Shown here: positions 36,828 through 45,438 of the stretch, piece after piece
How positions within the stretch are numbered: the first letter of the stretch is position 1
Layout of the letters: every line of letters begins with the position of its first letter
Source: Leptospira jelokensis
GTDB taxonomy: Bacteria; Spirochaetota; Leptospiria; Leptospirales; Leptospiraceae
Reading direction: 5' to 3'
Length of the DNA stretch: 64,000 nucleotides
Assembly: GCF_004769635.1 (NCBI RefSeq)
Contig: NZ_RQGH01000011.1
Span: 67,001-131,000, forward strand
Notes under the pieces: generated by a model
Told to the model about the DNA's origin: nothing
What the model saw: only the letters and a program-made list of their open reading frames with translations
Database searches by the model: none
Translations under genes and position numbers: made by a program

Positions 36828-38164
36828 ATCGCTTTAGAGAATACTGGGCCTGTTGGTTTTGTATTTTGCAATTTTTCATCAAATGCCATGGCAACGATCC
36901 TTAAGTATGGTTTTCCTAAATTCGTTACAGTTAAGGTTCCATCGTGCCAGGTGACAAGTTGATCATTTTCCATTTCTGATAAAAACTCTTTTGTATGAGG
37001 TTGTAATTCATTTGGAACCTTTACTTGCCATGTTGTCATCAGTTCTAAGATCAATTGTTTTCTCAATTGGTCGGAGTGTGTGAGTTTGTGTCCCCGAAAG
37101 ATTGGTAAACTATTTGCTGCAAGAGACTTACGATACTTCATCTCCAGTTTGATGTTTTGGAAAAAAAGATTGGGAGTTTCTGAAATTGCCGAAGACCCTA
37201 ATCCCAACATCACATCTGTTTTAGAATCGCTATACCCCATAAAATTACGATGCAAAGTTTTATTATGAAAGGCCTTCCATAATTTATCATGTGGCAAAGC
37301 AAAATGGTCCATTCCAATTTCTCGGTATCCTTCTTTTTCTAAGATGGACCTTCCCAATTCATATAACTCACGTTTGAGTGTAGGGACAGGTAAATCTTCT
37401 TCTGTAAAAAGTCGTTGTGATGCCTTGATCCATGGTACATGGGCGTAGGAATAAAACGCTATGCGATCAGGTTTTAGTTCCAAGGTTTTATCCATTGTGT
37501 ACTTCATGGAATCTAGTGATTGTTTGGGAAGGCCATAAATTAAATCAAAATTTACCGAATCAAATCCAAGGTTTCTTGCTTCTAAAGTTATATTTTCTGT
37601 GAGTTCGTATGGTTGGATACGATTGACTAGTCGTTGTACTTCGGGATCAAAATCTTGCACTCCGAGGCTTATCCGTTTGAACCCTAATTTATGTAAAAGT
37701 TTGAGTTGGGAAACTCTTGTCCTTCTTGGATCCACTTCGATGGAATACTGTGGATCTTTGGCTGGAGATAACTGATTGAATATAAACTCAATTATGGATT
37801 GAAGGTTGTAATCAGATAAATAGGTGGGACTTCCTCCACCTAAATGAAGTTCGCTTAGTTCTTTACCTTTTAAATTGGAAACATGTTTGGTATACAATTC
37901 AAGTTCCTTTTTGATGGCACTCACATAAGGTTCTTCAACTGCATGGTTTTTGGTGATAGAAGTATTACACCCACAAAATGTACAAAGTGTTTCACAAAAG
38001 GGAATGTGTAAATAAAGAGCAAGTTTCGATTCAATCGGAGCGAGGTATTTGTTTAAGGATTCGATACAATCTTCGGTGGAAGGTGAGTCTGTCCAATAAG
38101 GCACGGTTGGATAACTTGTGTATCTAGGTGCAGGGGTATCATATTTTTCAAGTAAGTGTTTCAT
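36824..38164 (-). CDS. hemN: Oxygen-independent coproporphyrinogen III oxidase
   Basis: This 446-aa radical SAM enzyme decarboxylates coproporphyrinogen III without oxygen. The Fe-S motif is in YLHIPFCETLCTFCGC (CxxxCxxC plus the next Cys, as in true HemN). The N-terminus KYDTPAPRYTSYPTVPYW is the classic HemN opening. ATG 38164 overlaps the hemE stop (ATGA); a longer frame into hemE is rejected. The HemN C-terminal domain is present, which separates it from HemW. Confidence 0.95.
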   Translation of the reverse strand: MKHLLEKYDTPAPRYTSYPTVPYWTDSPSTEDCIESLNKYLAPIESKLALYLHIPFCETLCTFCGCNTSITKNHAVEEPYVSAIKKELELYTKHVSNLKGKELSELHLGGGSPTYLSDYNLQSIIEFIFNQLSPAKDPQYSIEVDPRRTRVSQLKLLHKLGFKRISLGVQDFDPEVQRLVNRIQPYELTENITLEARNLGFDSVNFDLIYGLPKQSLDSMKYTMDKTLELKPDRIAFYSYAHVPWIKASQRLFTEEDLPVPTLKRELYELGRSILEKEGYREIGMDHFALPHDKLWKAFHNKTLHRNFMGYSDSKTDVMLGLGSSAISETPNLFFQNIKLEMKYRKSLAANSLPIFRGHKLTHSDQLRKQLILELMTTWQVKVPNELQPHTKEFLSEMENDQLVTWHDGTLTVTNLGKPYLRIVAMAFDEKLQNTKPTGPVFSKAI

Positions 38165-39204
38165 GCGCCAAAAACCTTTCTTGTGGTTTCGATCAGTAAA
38201 TGAACGGATGTTTCCGGAGTGAATTGTAAAACACCGTGTCCAAGGCCAGCAACCCAACCCACTCGGTCTTTGGGATCCATATCCTTCATCGGAGAAAGGT
38301 ATTCATTTATTTTTTGTTTTAGCGTGGAAGGGTCAGCGAATAAAAGTTCTTGGTCAAAGTTCCCTTGTAAAAAACCTTTTCCACCAAATTCCTTGAGGAT
38401 TGATTGCATGGAAAAACGATGGTCCACTCCAAATCCCACCAAGTTAGGGACGGAGTGGATTTGCGAAATTTGACTTTCGGTTGAATTTTTTGCATAATAA
38501 CCAATTTGATTTGGAAATGATTTTGTGAGTTCTTTGATCGGATCTGTTACATAACGTCGGAAATTGTTTGGATCTAACATTCCGGCTGCAGTGTCAAATA
38601 CCATCACTACTTCTGCACCACCTTGCAATTGCAATTCGATGTTTTGTTTTAAAAGTGGTAAAAGGATTTTATAAAATTCATCTACAAAGTTTTGATTGGT
38701 TTTGAGAAAAGATAAATTTCCATCATGTTTTCCTATGCTGGCATAAGTCATCAGAGTGAAAGGGCCACCTACAAATCCTATAAGAGATACATCTTTTGGT
38801 AAAACTTCTCTTGTGCATCTCACTGCTTCTTTTTGGAAATACAATCCTTCAATTGCATCTTCAACAGTTTTTAGTTTGTTTAGATCCGCCTCCGAAGTAA
38901 GAGAAAAGGATAGTTTGGGACCAGGATCGTATGTTAATCCCATACCTAAGGCTTCTAAGGGAAAGAGTAAATCGGAAAATAAAATACTGACATCAAATCC
39001 AAATTCTTTGACAGGGCCTAGTGCAACTTCTGCTGCAAGTTCTGGATTTTTGCACAAGTCCATAAAACTATGAGATTCTTTTAGTTTGCGATAGTGAGAA
39101 TGGTATCGTCCCGCTTGGCGCATAAACCAAATGGGTGGGATATTTTGAGGCACTAAATGTATCGCATTCGCAAATCGTTCATTGTGGTATTTTGTTGTGA
39201 TCAT
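38161..39204 (-). CDS. hemE: Uroporphyrinogen decarboxylase
   Basis: This 347-aa enzyme turns uroporphyrinogen III into coproporphyrinogen III. The signature IPPIWFMRQAGRYHSHYRKL is at about residues 24-43, and the second motif GFVGGPFTLMTY is near residue 143. The gene starts 2 nt after hemL and overlaps hemN by 4 bp. It competes with CobA (49014-48220) for uroporphyrinogen III. Confidence 0.96.
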   Translation of the reverse strand: MITTKYHNERFANAIHLVPQNIPPIWFMRQAGRYHSHYRKLKESHSFMDLCKNPELAAEVALGPVKEFGFDVSILFSDLLFPLEALGMGLTYDPGPKLSFSLTSEADLNKLKTVEDAIEGLYFQKEAVRCTREVLPKDVSLIGFVGGPFTLMTYASIGKHDGNLSFLKTNQNFVDEFYKILLPLLKQNIELQLQGGAEVVMVFDTAAGMLDPNNFRRYVTDPIKELTKSFPNQIGYYAKNSTESQISQIHSVPNLVGFGVDHRFSMQSILKEFGGKGFLQGNFDQELLFADPSTLKQKINEYLSPMKDMDPKDRVGWVAGLGHGVLQFTPETSVHLLIETTRKVFGA

Positions 39205-39206
39205 GT

Positions 39207-40484
39207 TTAGCCCTGTAATGCTTGTTTTGTTTTTTCAAGAGTGAGATCGATAATTTCTTTGGTGTGTGCTGATGATAGAAATCCCACCTCGTATCCGCTA
39301 GGTGCCAGATATACACCTTGTTTTAGGAGTTTATGGAAAAGGGTTGCAAAGTTTGATTTATGTGTATTTGGAATTTCGGAAATGGTTCTAATTGCTTTCT
39401 CGGTTTTTCCTTTCAGCCAAAACAAACTTCCAAAGTTGACAGCTTCCCAATTCGAATCACCGGATTGAGATAAAAGATTCAAAATTCCATCTGTTAACTG
39501 TTTGGTTGCCTTTTCCAAATTTGGGTATGGGTTTTCCGTCCAAGCTTTGGTGAGAGTTTTTAGTCCAGCTCGCATACCAATCGGATTTGCTGATAATGTT
39601 CCTGCTTGGTAAACTGGTCCACTCGGAGCCACAAGATCCATATACTCACGTTTTCCTGCATACGCTCCAACGGGGAAACCACCACCAATGATTTTTCCAT
39701 AACATACAAGATCGGGTTCAATGCCTGTGATCCCTGCCATCCCTTGGAAGGAAACACGAAATCCAGAAATCACTTCATCAAATAATAAAAGCACTCCATA
39801 CTTCGTAGTTAACTCGCGGCATTTTTTTAAAAATTCAATTCTTTGTGGGAGTAGGCCATAATTTGCAGGTAAAGGTTCAATCGCCAAACAAGCAATATTC
39901 GATCCTTCTCTTTGAAACAACTCTTCCAGTTTTGATTCATCGTCAAGCGGAAGGACCAAAGTGTTTTGGATGATTTCAGGACCAATGCCTTTGCTATCAC
40001 TTGAACTTAAACCTGCAAGGCCAGATCCAGATTTAACTAAAAGTTGGTCGAGGTGGCCGTGGTAGCAGCCATCAAATTTTAAGATTTTATTTCGTCCCGT
40101 TGCGGCTCTTGCAACGCGAAGTGCACTCATCACTGCCTCTGTGCCGGAATTCACAAATCGTATTTTTTCTACCCATGGGATTCTTTCTGTAATGAATTCG
40201 GCAAGTTCAAGGGAGTAAGGTTCACAAGCACCAAAAGACCAAGCTTTCCTTACTGTGTCTTCTACCACTTCTTGTATCTCTGGATGGCGATGGCCAAATA
40301 AAAGTGGTCCAAAACTCAAACAATAATCAATATAATGTTTTCCTTCAACTGACGTGAGATAGGCGCCGTTTGCTTCTTTAAAAAAGATAGGTGTGCCACC
40401 TACTGAAGAAAAAGAACGAACAGGGCTATGTACCCCACCTGGAACAACTAATTTCGATCTTTGGAATAGATCTTCCGAATTCAT
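39207..40484 (-). CDS. hemL: Glutamate-1-semialdehyde 2,1-aminomutase
   Basis: This 425-aa PLP enzyme makes 5-aminolevulinate from glutamate-1-semialdehyde, the second C5-pathway step. The start ATG 40484 gives [20 protein letters not shown] and overlaps the hemB stop (ATGA). PLP-site motifs are [18 protein letters not shown] and [12 protein letters not shown], and the lysine is in [15 protein letters not shown]. Length is normal. Confidence 0.96.
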   Translation of the reverse strand: MNSEDLFQRSKLVVPGGVHSPVRSFSSVGGTPIFFKEANGAYLTSVEGKHYIDYCLSFGPLLFGHRHPEIQEVVEDTVRKAWSFGACEPYSLELAEFITERIPWVEKIRFVNSGTEAVMSALRVARAATGRNKILKFDGCYHGHLDQLLVKSGSGLAGLSSSDSKGIGPEIIQNTLVLPLDDESKLEELFQREGSNIACLAIEPLPANYGLLPQRIEFLKKCRELTTKYGVLLLFDEVISGFRVSFQGMAGITGIEPDLVCYGKIIGGGFPVGAYAGKREYMDLVAPSGPVYQAGTLSANPIGMRAGLKTLTKAWTENPYPNLEKATKQLTDGILNLLSQSGDSNWEAVNFGSLFWLKGKTEKAIRTISEIPNTHKSNFATLFHKLLKQGVYLAPSGYEVGFLSSAHTKEIIDLTLEKTKQALQG

Positions 40485-41434
40485 GCATACATCCTTTGTG
40501 CAATCCTTGCACCATATGTGATGAGAAAAGAGGATCCTGCTCTTCGAAACACATCCCAAGTTTCTTTTAATCCATCTTCAAAATTTAAAAATCCTTCTTT
40601 GGCTAAATACACAAGGCTTGCATATTCGCCACTCACTTGGTATGCTCCAGTGGGAAGACCAGTTTTTTCTTTGATTGGGCCAATTAAATCAATCGCTGTC
40701 ATACCAGGTTTCACCATTAAAAGATCAGCACCCTCTTCTTTATCGCGGATCGAAGTGTGAATGGCTGTGTCTCTATCTCTCACATCCAATTGGTATCCAC
40801 TCCTGTCACCAAACTGTGGTGAGGAGTCAGCAGCACCTCGGAAAGGTCCGTAAAAATTACTTTTAAATTTAGTTGAATAACTCATGATGGGAACATGTGA
40901 ATGGCTGTTATCATCTAAGATCTTTCTATGCGAAGCGACTCTGCCATCCATCATATCACTTGGTGCAATTCCATCAGCTCCTGCATCCGCATAAATCAAA
41001 GCAAGTTCTGACAATCGTTTTAATGTTAATTGCAAATCAATCGTCCCTTGTGGATGGAAATGGCAACAATGCCCTGTAGTTGTGACCGAACAAATACAAG
41101 TATCTAACCATAAAAACATTTCCGGAAATTCTTTTTTTATGGCACTGATATTGGTTTGGTAAAACTCTTTTGAAAAATTTGTATCTGACTTAGCACTAGG
41201 AACCATAAATAATAAAAATTGAGACACACCTGATTTTAAATCAGATTCAATCTGAGTGAAGATGGATTTGTTTGTTTCGCGATACACATCAGGTAAACCT
41301 TTGATTGGTTCTTTTTCTGTGAGCCCTTCCACAAGGAAAAGTGGTTGGATCATTTTATTTGCATTTAAGGAACCGGACTCACTCAAATGGCGAAGGAACT
41401 GATTGGAACGTAAACGTAGAGTATGTTTTTTCAT
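40481..41434 (-). CDS. hemB: Porphobilinogen synthase (5-aminolevulinate dehydratase)
   Basis: This 317-aa enzyme condenses two 5-aminolevulinate to porphobilinogen. Both Schiff-base lysines are present, in [15 protein letters not shown] and [13 protein letters not shown]. The Cys triad for zinc is in [15 protein letters not shown], so a zinc-type enzyme is likely. The start ATG 41434 overlaps the hemCD stop (ATGA). Confidence 0.96.
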   Translation of the reverse strand: MKKHTLRLRSNQFLRHLSESGSLNANKMIQPLFLVEGLTEKEPIKGLPDVYRETNKSIFTQIESDLKSGVSQFLLFMVPSAKSDTNFSKEFYQTNISAIKKEFPEMFLWLDTCICSVTTTGHCCHFHPQGTIDLQLTLKRLSELALIYADAGADGIAPSDMMDGRVASHRKILDDNSHSHVPIMSYSTKFKSNFYGPFRGAADSSPQFGDRSGYQLDVRDRDTAIHTSIRDKEEGADLLMVKPGMTAIDLIGPIKEKTGLPTGAYQVSGEYASLVYLAKEGFLNFEDGLKETWDVFRRAGSSFLITYGARIAQRMYA

Positions 41435-42984
41435 GGTTTGATGTACCTTTCCACCCAAGATTCAAATGATAAGGATACAAAAACTTTGTTTTTTGAACCC
41501 TCTTCACCTAGCGCATGTTTTATTTTTCGGAATGTGGAGCCAGGTCCCACAAAATGGACTACATTCAATAGTTCAGGGTATCTTTTGGTAACGATATCAA
41601 ATTCAGATCCACTCCTCCAGTAGGCGGCTTTGATTTTGGATGGATCAAAGGGGATCGGAATTTCAGGAGCAGATACAAAATAAGTTGGAATCACGGGATA
41701 CACACTTGAATTTTTATCTGAATCCATATGTGTGAGTTTCACAAAATTTGGTTTTCGACCAAGGATAACGTCTATTTCTGGAGGTTCACTTTCACCGAGT
41801 CCATCACAAGTTCCATTCACCCAAAACCCACGGAGTGCCAAGTCCTTCCATGTAGATAGTCCTGCTGACCATAGGATTTGGTTACTTGGGTTGACTGACA
41901 AATCCAATGGAAATGCATAACCACGCGATACGAATACATCAACATCTTTAGGAATTGAATAGGTTAATCTTTCACGTTGTCTTGCCGCCATTTTCGCATT
42001 AGGTGGCCAGACTTCTTCTTTTGAAAAGGACAGGTTTGGACTTCCTGATAGTTCTTTCGTTTGTAATACCTTCCCATCTTCAGTTATACCACGAACAAAC
42101 GTGATTTTGCCATAATCCCTCTCTAAAACCGTTACACCTATTTTTTGGTGGCATCCTCCGCCATACTTCGATAAAATTTTTCTCTCTTCCATAGCAGTGA
42201 GAACTGATTCTTCGTCTGAGATTTCTTTTAGTATGGATTCGAGGTGTTTGTCATCTTTTCTGATTTCAGCGCATAACGCACCTTGTGCGGGAGCACTTGG
42301 GAAAATGGAAGAAGGTAAAACCATAAATAAGGATACATTTAAAGTATCGCGGATGAGTTGTTTGGTTTCTTTAAGTTCTGGTAATTGGTTCTCTTTGTCT
42401 TGGAAATTTAGAATTCGATCTAAGGCAGCTTTTGCAACAAGGATGCCTCCCGATTCATGGTCTAAATACTTTCGAAGTCTCGTTTGGATATTGCCACGAA
42501 CTGATTCGATTTTGATTTCAAAATTACTGATGGGTGTAGGAAAATAATTTTTAAGAAATTCTTTGATATGGTATTCCCTTCTTGGTGAGGAAGTTAAAAT
42601 CGTGATTTCATTCGGTAGATTGATCCATTTGTTTTTTTTAAAAAGTAAAACATCTCTTACATCTTCTCTTGGCAAAACTGGAATGAGAATTGTGTCCTTT
42701 CTTTCTTTTAAGTCCATATCTTTAAAGGAATGGATGACGATATCAACTTTCTGATTGAGTAAGTCTTTTTGTAAATCTTTGGTAAATATCCCTTGTCCAG
42801 CAAATTGCCAAAGTGGGATTGTTAGATCTTTGTCACCCGATGATTCACGAAAAAAAGTTTCAAACTGAAGGTTTTTGTTTTTTTCTTTTAGAGCATTGGT
42901 TACAGTGTGAATTTGAATACGAGAAAGTAGAGAGGACCTACCTCCTATTTTAATTGTTTCAGACAAGTAAGTCTTCCCATCCAT
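41431..42984 (-). CDS. hemC: Fused hydroxymethylbilane synthase / uroporphyrinogen-III synthase
   Basis: At 517 aa the protein is about 200 residues longer than HemC alone. The N-terminal part is HemC: KIGGRSSLLSRIQ, VHSFKDMDL (VIHSFKDM) and the cofactor Cys in KYGGGCHQKIGVTV near residue 277. Residues about 335-517 look like HemD, with DVFVSRGYAFPLDL at the start of the domain and VVHFVGPGSTFRKIKHAL near the end. A HemC-HemD fusion is known in Leptospira. The start ATG lies 26 bp inside hemA; TTG 42966 is an alternative. Confidence 0.9.
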   Translation of the reverse strand: MDGKTYLSETIKIGGRSSLLSRIQIHTVTNALKEKNKNLQFETFFRESSGDKDLTIPLWQFAGQGIFTKDLQKDLLNQKVDIVIHSFKDMDLKERKDTILIPVLPREDVRDVLLFKKNKWINLPNEITILTSSPRREYHIKEFLKNYFPTPISNFEIKIESVRGNIQTRLRKYLDHESGGILVAKAALDRILNFQDKENQLPELKETKQLIRDTLNVSLFMVLPSSIFPSAPAQGALCAEIRKDDKHLESILKEISDEESVLTAMEERKILSKYGGGCHQKIGVTVLERDYGKITFVRGITEDGKVLQTKELSGSPNLSFSKEEVWPPNAKMAARQRERLTYSIPKDVDVFVSRGYAFPLDLSVNPSNQILWSAGLSTWKDLALRGFWVNGTCDGLGESEPPEIDVILGRKPNFVKLTHMDSDKNSSVYPVIPTYFVSAPEIPIPFDPSKIKAAYWRSGSEFDIVTKRYPELLNVVHFVGPGSTFRKIKHALGEEGSKNKVFVSLSFESWVERYIKP

Positions 42985-43837
42985 TTAAGATATGCAATTG
43001 TTCTTCCTCCCTTTCCCTTGTGAGTTCCGTAAGAAAGTATTGTAAGTCCATTTTTACAGTCTGGATCTGTTCATCTGTTTCTTGTAGGTCATTGAGGATT
43101 TGGGAAAGTGGAATGTAATGGTTGTATCCAGTATATGTTCCAGAGTTTTCTCGAAAGTCGAGTATGATGGATGCGGATCGGATCATCTCATCCCAGTTAA
43201 ACGGTAAAAAACTTGAAGCAATGACAATCGCTTCGTTTTTTGGTTGGTAATCTTCCCAATGGTAGGTCGTGATGTTTGGGTAGAGTTGGTTAAGTTCTAA
43301 TAAACGGTTTTGGTTTCTACCAATGAGTTTAACTTGTTTTTGTTTGGAAACAAGGTATGGCAATATCGAATCCACAAGTTTTCCCGTTCCAAGCAGAGTG
43401 ACTTCTTTGTGATTTTGTAAATAGGACTCGGTGACACTACCGTAAGTTTGCCTTCCAATCCCAGTCAGGTATTTGGAACGGATTTGTTTTGTCTGTTCTA
43501 AGATTTGGTCGCGGAGTCTGAGGAGAGAAAGAGCAAAGTTGGAACCATTGGTATTTTCTTCGCGGAAACGATCTCGAAACTGTGCCTGGATTTCCGATTC
43601 CCCAAAAAGTTTGGAACGTAAACCCGCTACCACTTCCAATAAAAAGCGATAGGCATCGTAGCCTTGGTAAACTTCCCAACCATCAAAAAACCTTTTGTTT
43701 TCCTCTTCCATGGGAAAGATCCTCTTGTCCGTGAAGGCAAGTGTCCTTTGGCATGTCTGCCACACCTCAACGCGAGAATCGTCTAAGATTTGCGTTTTGG
43801 GATCCGTTGCATGGAGTAGAATCAGGTTTGACCACAT
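42959..43837 (-). CDS. hemA: Glutamyl-tRNA reductase, short form
   Basis: At 292 aa it is much shorter than the usual 410-420 aa. It reduces glutamyl-tRNA to glutamate-1-semialdehyde. The catalytic Cys is C29 in VWQTCQRTLAF, the tRNA/substrate segment is VVAGLRSKLFGESEI, and the NADPH domain begins at VTLLGTGKLVDSI. The first 20 residues of the family and most of the C-terminal dimerisation domain are missing; only a short helix (MDLQYFLTELTREREEEQ) follows. An in-frame stop just upstream rules out a longer N-terminus. It is the first gene of the haem operon. Confidence 0.88.
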   Translation of the reverse strand: MWSNLILLHATDPKTQILDDSRVEVWQTCQRTLAFTDKRIFPMEEENKRFFDGWEVYQGYDAYRFLLEVVAGLRSKLFGESEIQAQFRDRFREENTNGSNFALSLLRLRDQILEQTKQIRSKYLTGIGRQTYGSVTESYLQNHKEVTLLGTGKLVDSILPYLVSKQKQVKLIGRNQNRLLELNQLYPNITTYHWEDYQPKNEAIVIASSFLPFNWDEMIRSASIILDFRENSGTYTGYNHYIPLSQILNDLQETDEQIQTVKMDLQYFLTELTREREEEQLHILNGWEDLLV

Positions 43838-43855
43838 AATTTTATTCTATCAAAT

Positions 43856-43882
43856 ACAATCTCGTAACTGTCACAAGATTGT
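43856..43882. promoter_or_regulatory. Inverted repeat upstream of hemA
   Basis: ACAATCT and AGATTGT form a perfect 7-bp inverted repeat separated by 13 nt, 19 nt ahead of the hemA start, where a promoter is expected. It lies in the divergent spacer shared with msrB. An operator for an iron, haem or peroxide regulator is conceivable, but no known consensus is recognised. Confidence 0.4.
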
Positions 43883-43946
43883 CAGTTCCTAAAAAAATAA
43901 AATGTGATATTGATACTAAATCTCAATTACTAAAAGGAGAATGAGG

Positions 43947-44327
43947 ATGGAAAAACAAAATTGGAAAGAAACTCTCACGCCATTACAATACCAAGTGACT
44001 AGAGAAAAAGGCACCGAACGGCCGTTTACTGGCGAATACTATGCACACAAAGAAAAAGGAACCTACCTTTGTGTCTGTTGTGGTGAGGCATTGTTTTCTT
44101 CTGATTCCAAATATGATTCCGGTAGTGGTTGGCCAAGTTATTATGAACCAGTGAGATCCGATGTGATTGCCACTGAAACAGACAAAACACATGGCATGGT
44201 CCGAACTGAAATCATGTGCCAAAATTGTGGGGCTCATTTAGGACATGTTTTCCCAGATGGACCAAAACCTACGGGACTCCGGTATTGTGTGAATTCTGCT
44301 TCTCTCAAATTTCAAAAATCAGAATAG
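43947..44327 (+). CDS. msrB: Peptide methionine-R-sulfoxide reductase
   Basis: This 126-aa enzyme repairs methionine-R-sulfoxide. It has zinc-binding Cys pairs in CVCCGE and [15 protein letters not shown] and the catalytic Cys in [14 protein letters not shown] 43947 is chosen because AAGGAG lies 7 nt upstream; ATG 43941 is too close to it. It is divergent from the haem operon. Confidence 0.95.
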   Translation: MEKQNWKETLTPLQYQVTREKGTERPFTGEYYAHKEKGTYLCVCCGEALFSSDSKYDSGSGWPSYYEPVRSDVIATETDKTHGMVRTEIMCQNCGAHLGHVFPDGPKPTGLRYCVNSASLKFQKSE

Positions 44328-44379
44328 AAACAAAATAGAGGGAACTAATTTGCAGTAAAGAAACAATGGATTTGGTAAG

Positions 44380-44416
44380 ATTTTCCCTCCCTTTAAAATC
44401 CAATGGGAGGTAAAAT
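44380..44416. repeat. Intergenic hairpin of 12-bp arms
   Basis: ATTTTCCCTCCC and GGGAGGTAAAAT pair over 11 of 12 positions around a 13-nt loop, between the convergent msrB and the small exported gene. No T-run follows on either strand, so it is not a standard terminator. A second weaker inverted repeat (CGCGAAGAG / CTCTTTCGCG, 44457-44497) lies nearby. Purpose unknown. Confidence 0.5.
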
Positions 44417-44541
44417 GAAATGCAAAGGAATGCTTTGATTTCGGAGAATCTTTTACCGCGAAGAGTTTTTTAGTGCGTGAAAAGATCCTCTTTCGCGAAT
44501 GATTTCTGTTGTAACGAGGTTCTATTGAATGGATTGCAGCC

Positions 44542-44988
44542 TTATTCTTGTAACCATGAAATTTCTTCACAGGATTCCCACTTCCCAATAGAACCACCTC
44601 GGTTTTGAGAAATCTTTGAATCGTCGGAACGAAGGCTCACCTTTTTCACAATTTGTTTGGCTAGGGAAGTGTAGTGGAGGGCATCACAACTATGTCCTAA
44701 TTTTGTTTCCAAGTTGGCCATCTGGAATAACAACTGGGCATTGCCTTCCGATTCTTTCATGCCAATGGATTGTTTGAGTAAAATGGCTTTTTTCAAATCC
44801 TCTCTCGCACCGGTATAGTCCCCTGATTCTACTTTTTTCTGGGATCGTTCTTCTAATTGGGTGATGACGGTCGGAATTCGTGACAAACGAGTTTGGTCGA
44901 GGATTTCTGAAACTGATTGGTCTAAACTAGGTTCTGCCACTAAACCACTGGAAATGATTAAAAATAATGCAAAATAGGTAATCTTCAT
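44542..44988 (-). CDS. Small exported helical protein
   Basis: This 148-aa protein begins at ATG 44988 (MKITYFALFLIISSGLVAEP), a clear signal peptide. The mature part is helical and TPR-like (GDYTGAREDLKKAILLKQSIG, LETKLGHSCDALHYTSLAKQ) with a Cys-containing tail. No family is recognised. It probably acts in the periplasm. It is divergent from the RNase P RNA gene. Confidence 0.7.
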   Translation of the reverse strand: MKITYFALFLIISSGLVAEPSLDQSVSEILDQTRLSRIPTVITQLEERSQKKVESGDYTGAREDLKKAILLKQSIGMKESEGNAQLLFQMANLETKLGHSCDALHYTSLAKQIVKKVSLRSDDSKISQNRGGSIGKWESCEEISWLQE

Positions 44989-45093
44989 ACGTTGGGTCCT
45001 TGCCGTTTTCAATTCATTGTTTAAATTGCATAAATTGTGCCAAAGTTTCGAAATACTCCTCGACGGTGCAGGATTCTAAGATTCCATGAAAGA

Positions 45094-45438
45094 GACTCTG
45101 GCCGAGCGATCGCCTTTTTCTTTCCCTCTGGAAGGAAGGGGGAGGAAAGTCCGGACACTAGGGGACAATCGGACCAAGTAATGCTTGGGCTTTTCCTTGT
45201 TAGCAATGGCAAGGAGGGGACGGAAAGTGCAACAGAAAGGATACCGCCTACGTGAGTGGGTAAGGGTGAAATGGTGGGGTAAGAGCCCACCGCCTTGTTT
45301 GTAAAAACAATGGCCGGTAAACCCTCCGATGTGCAATCTCAAGTAAACAACCGTTATGAGCCTGTCCCGCCAGGTTGTGGGTAGAGAGCATTAGATAAAT
45401 GATCGCCTAAAACAGAATCCGGCTTACGGGCCAGAGTC
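45094..45438 (+). ncRNA. rnpB: RNase P RNA, bacterial type A
   Basis: This is the catalytic RNA that trims tRNA 5' ends. P1 forms between GACTCTGGCC (45094-45103) and GGGCCAGAGTC (45428-45438). The universal P4 strands are seen as GAGGAAAGTCCGGACA and ACAGAATCCGGCTTA. The central core ACAGAAAGGATACCGCC and the P10-P12 region with GGGTAAGGGTGAAATGGTGG are present. Length of about 345 nt fits type A. A T-run (45442-45448) follows. Ends are estimated from P1. The last 15 nt overlap the convergent NERD gene. Confidence 0.95.

Noticed and set aside
38165..38257. N-terminal extension of hemN into hemE
   Set aside because: ATG 38164 overlaps the hemE stop as ATGA and gives the standard HemN N-terminus.
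43838..43946. Riboswitch in the hemA or msrB leader
   Set aside because: The spacer is only 109 bp and shared by two divergent genes; no known riboswitch core was recognised.
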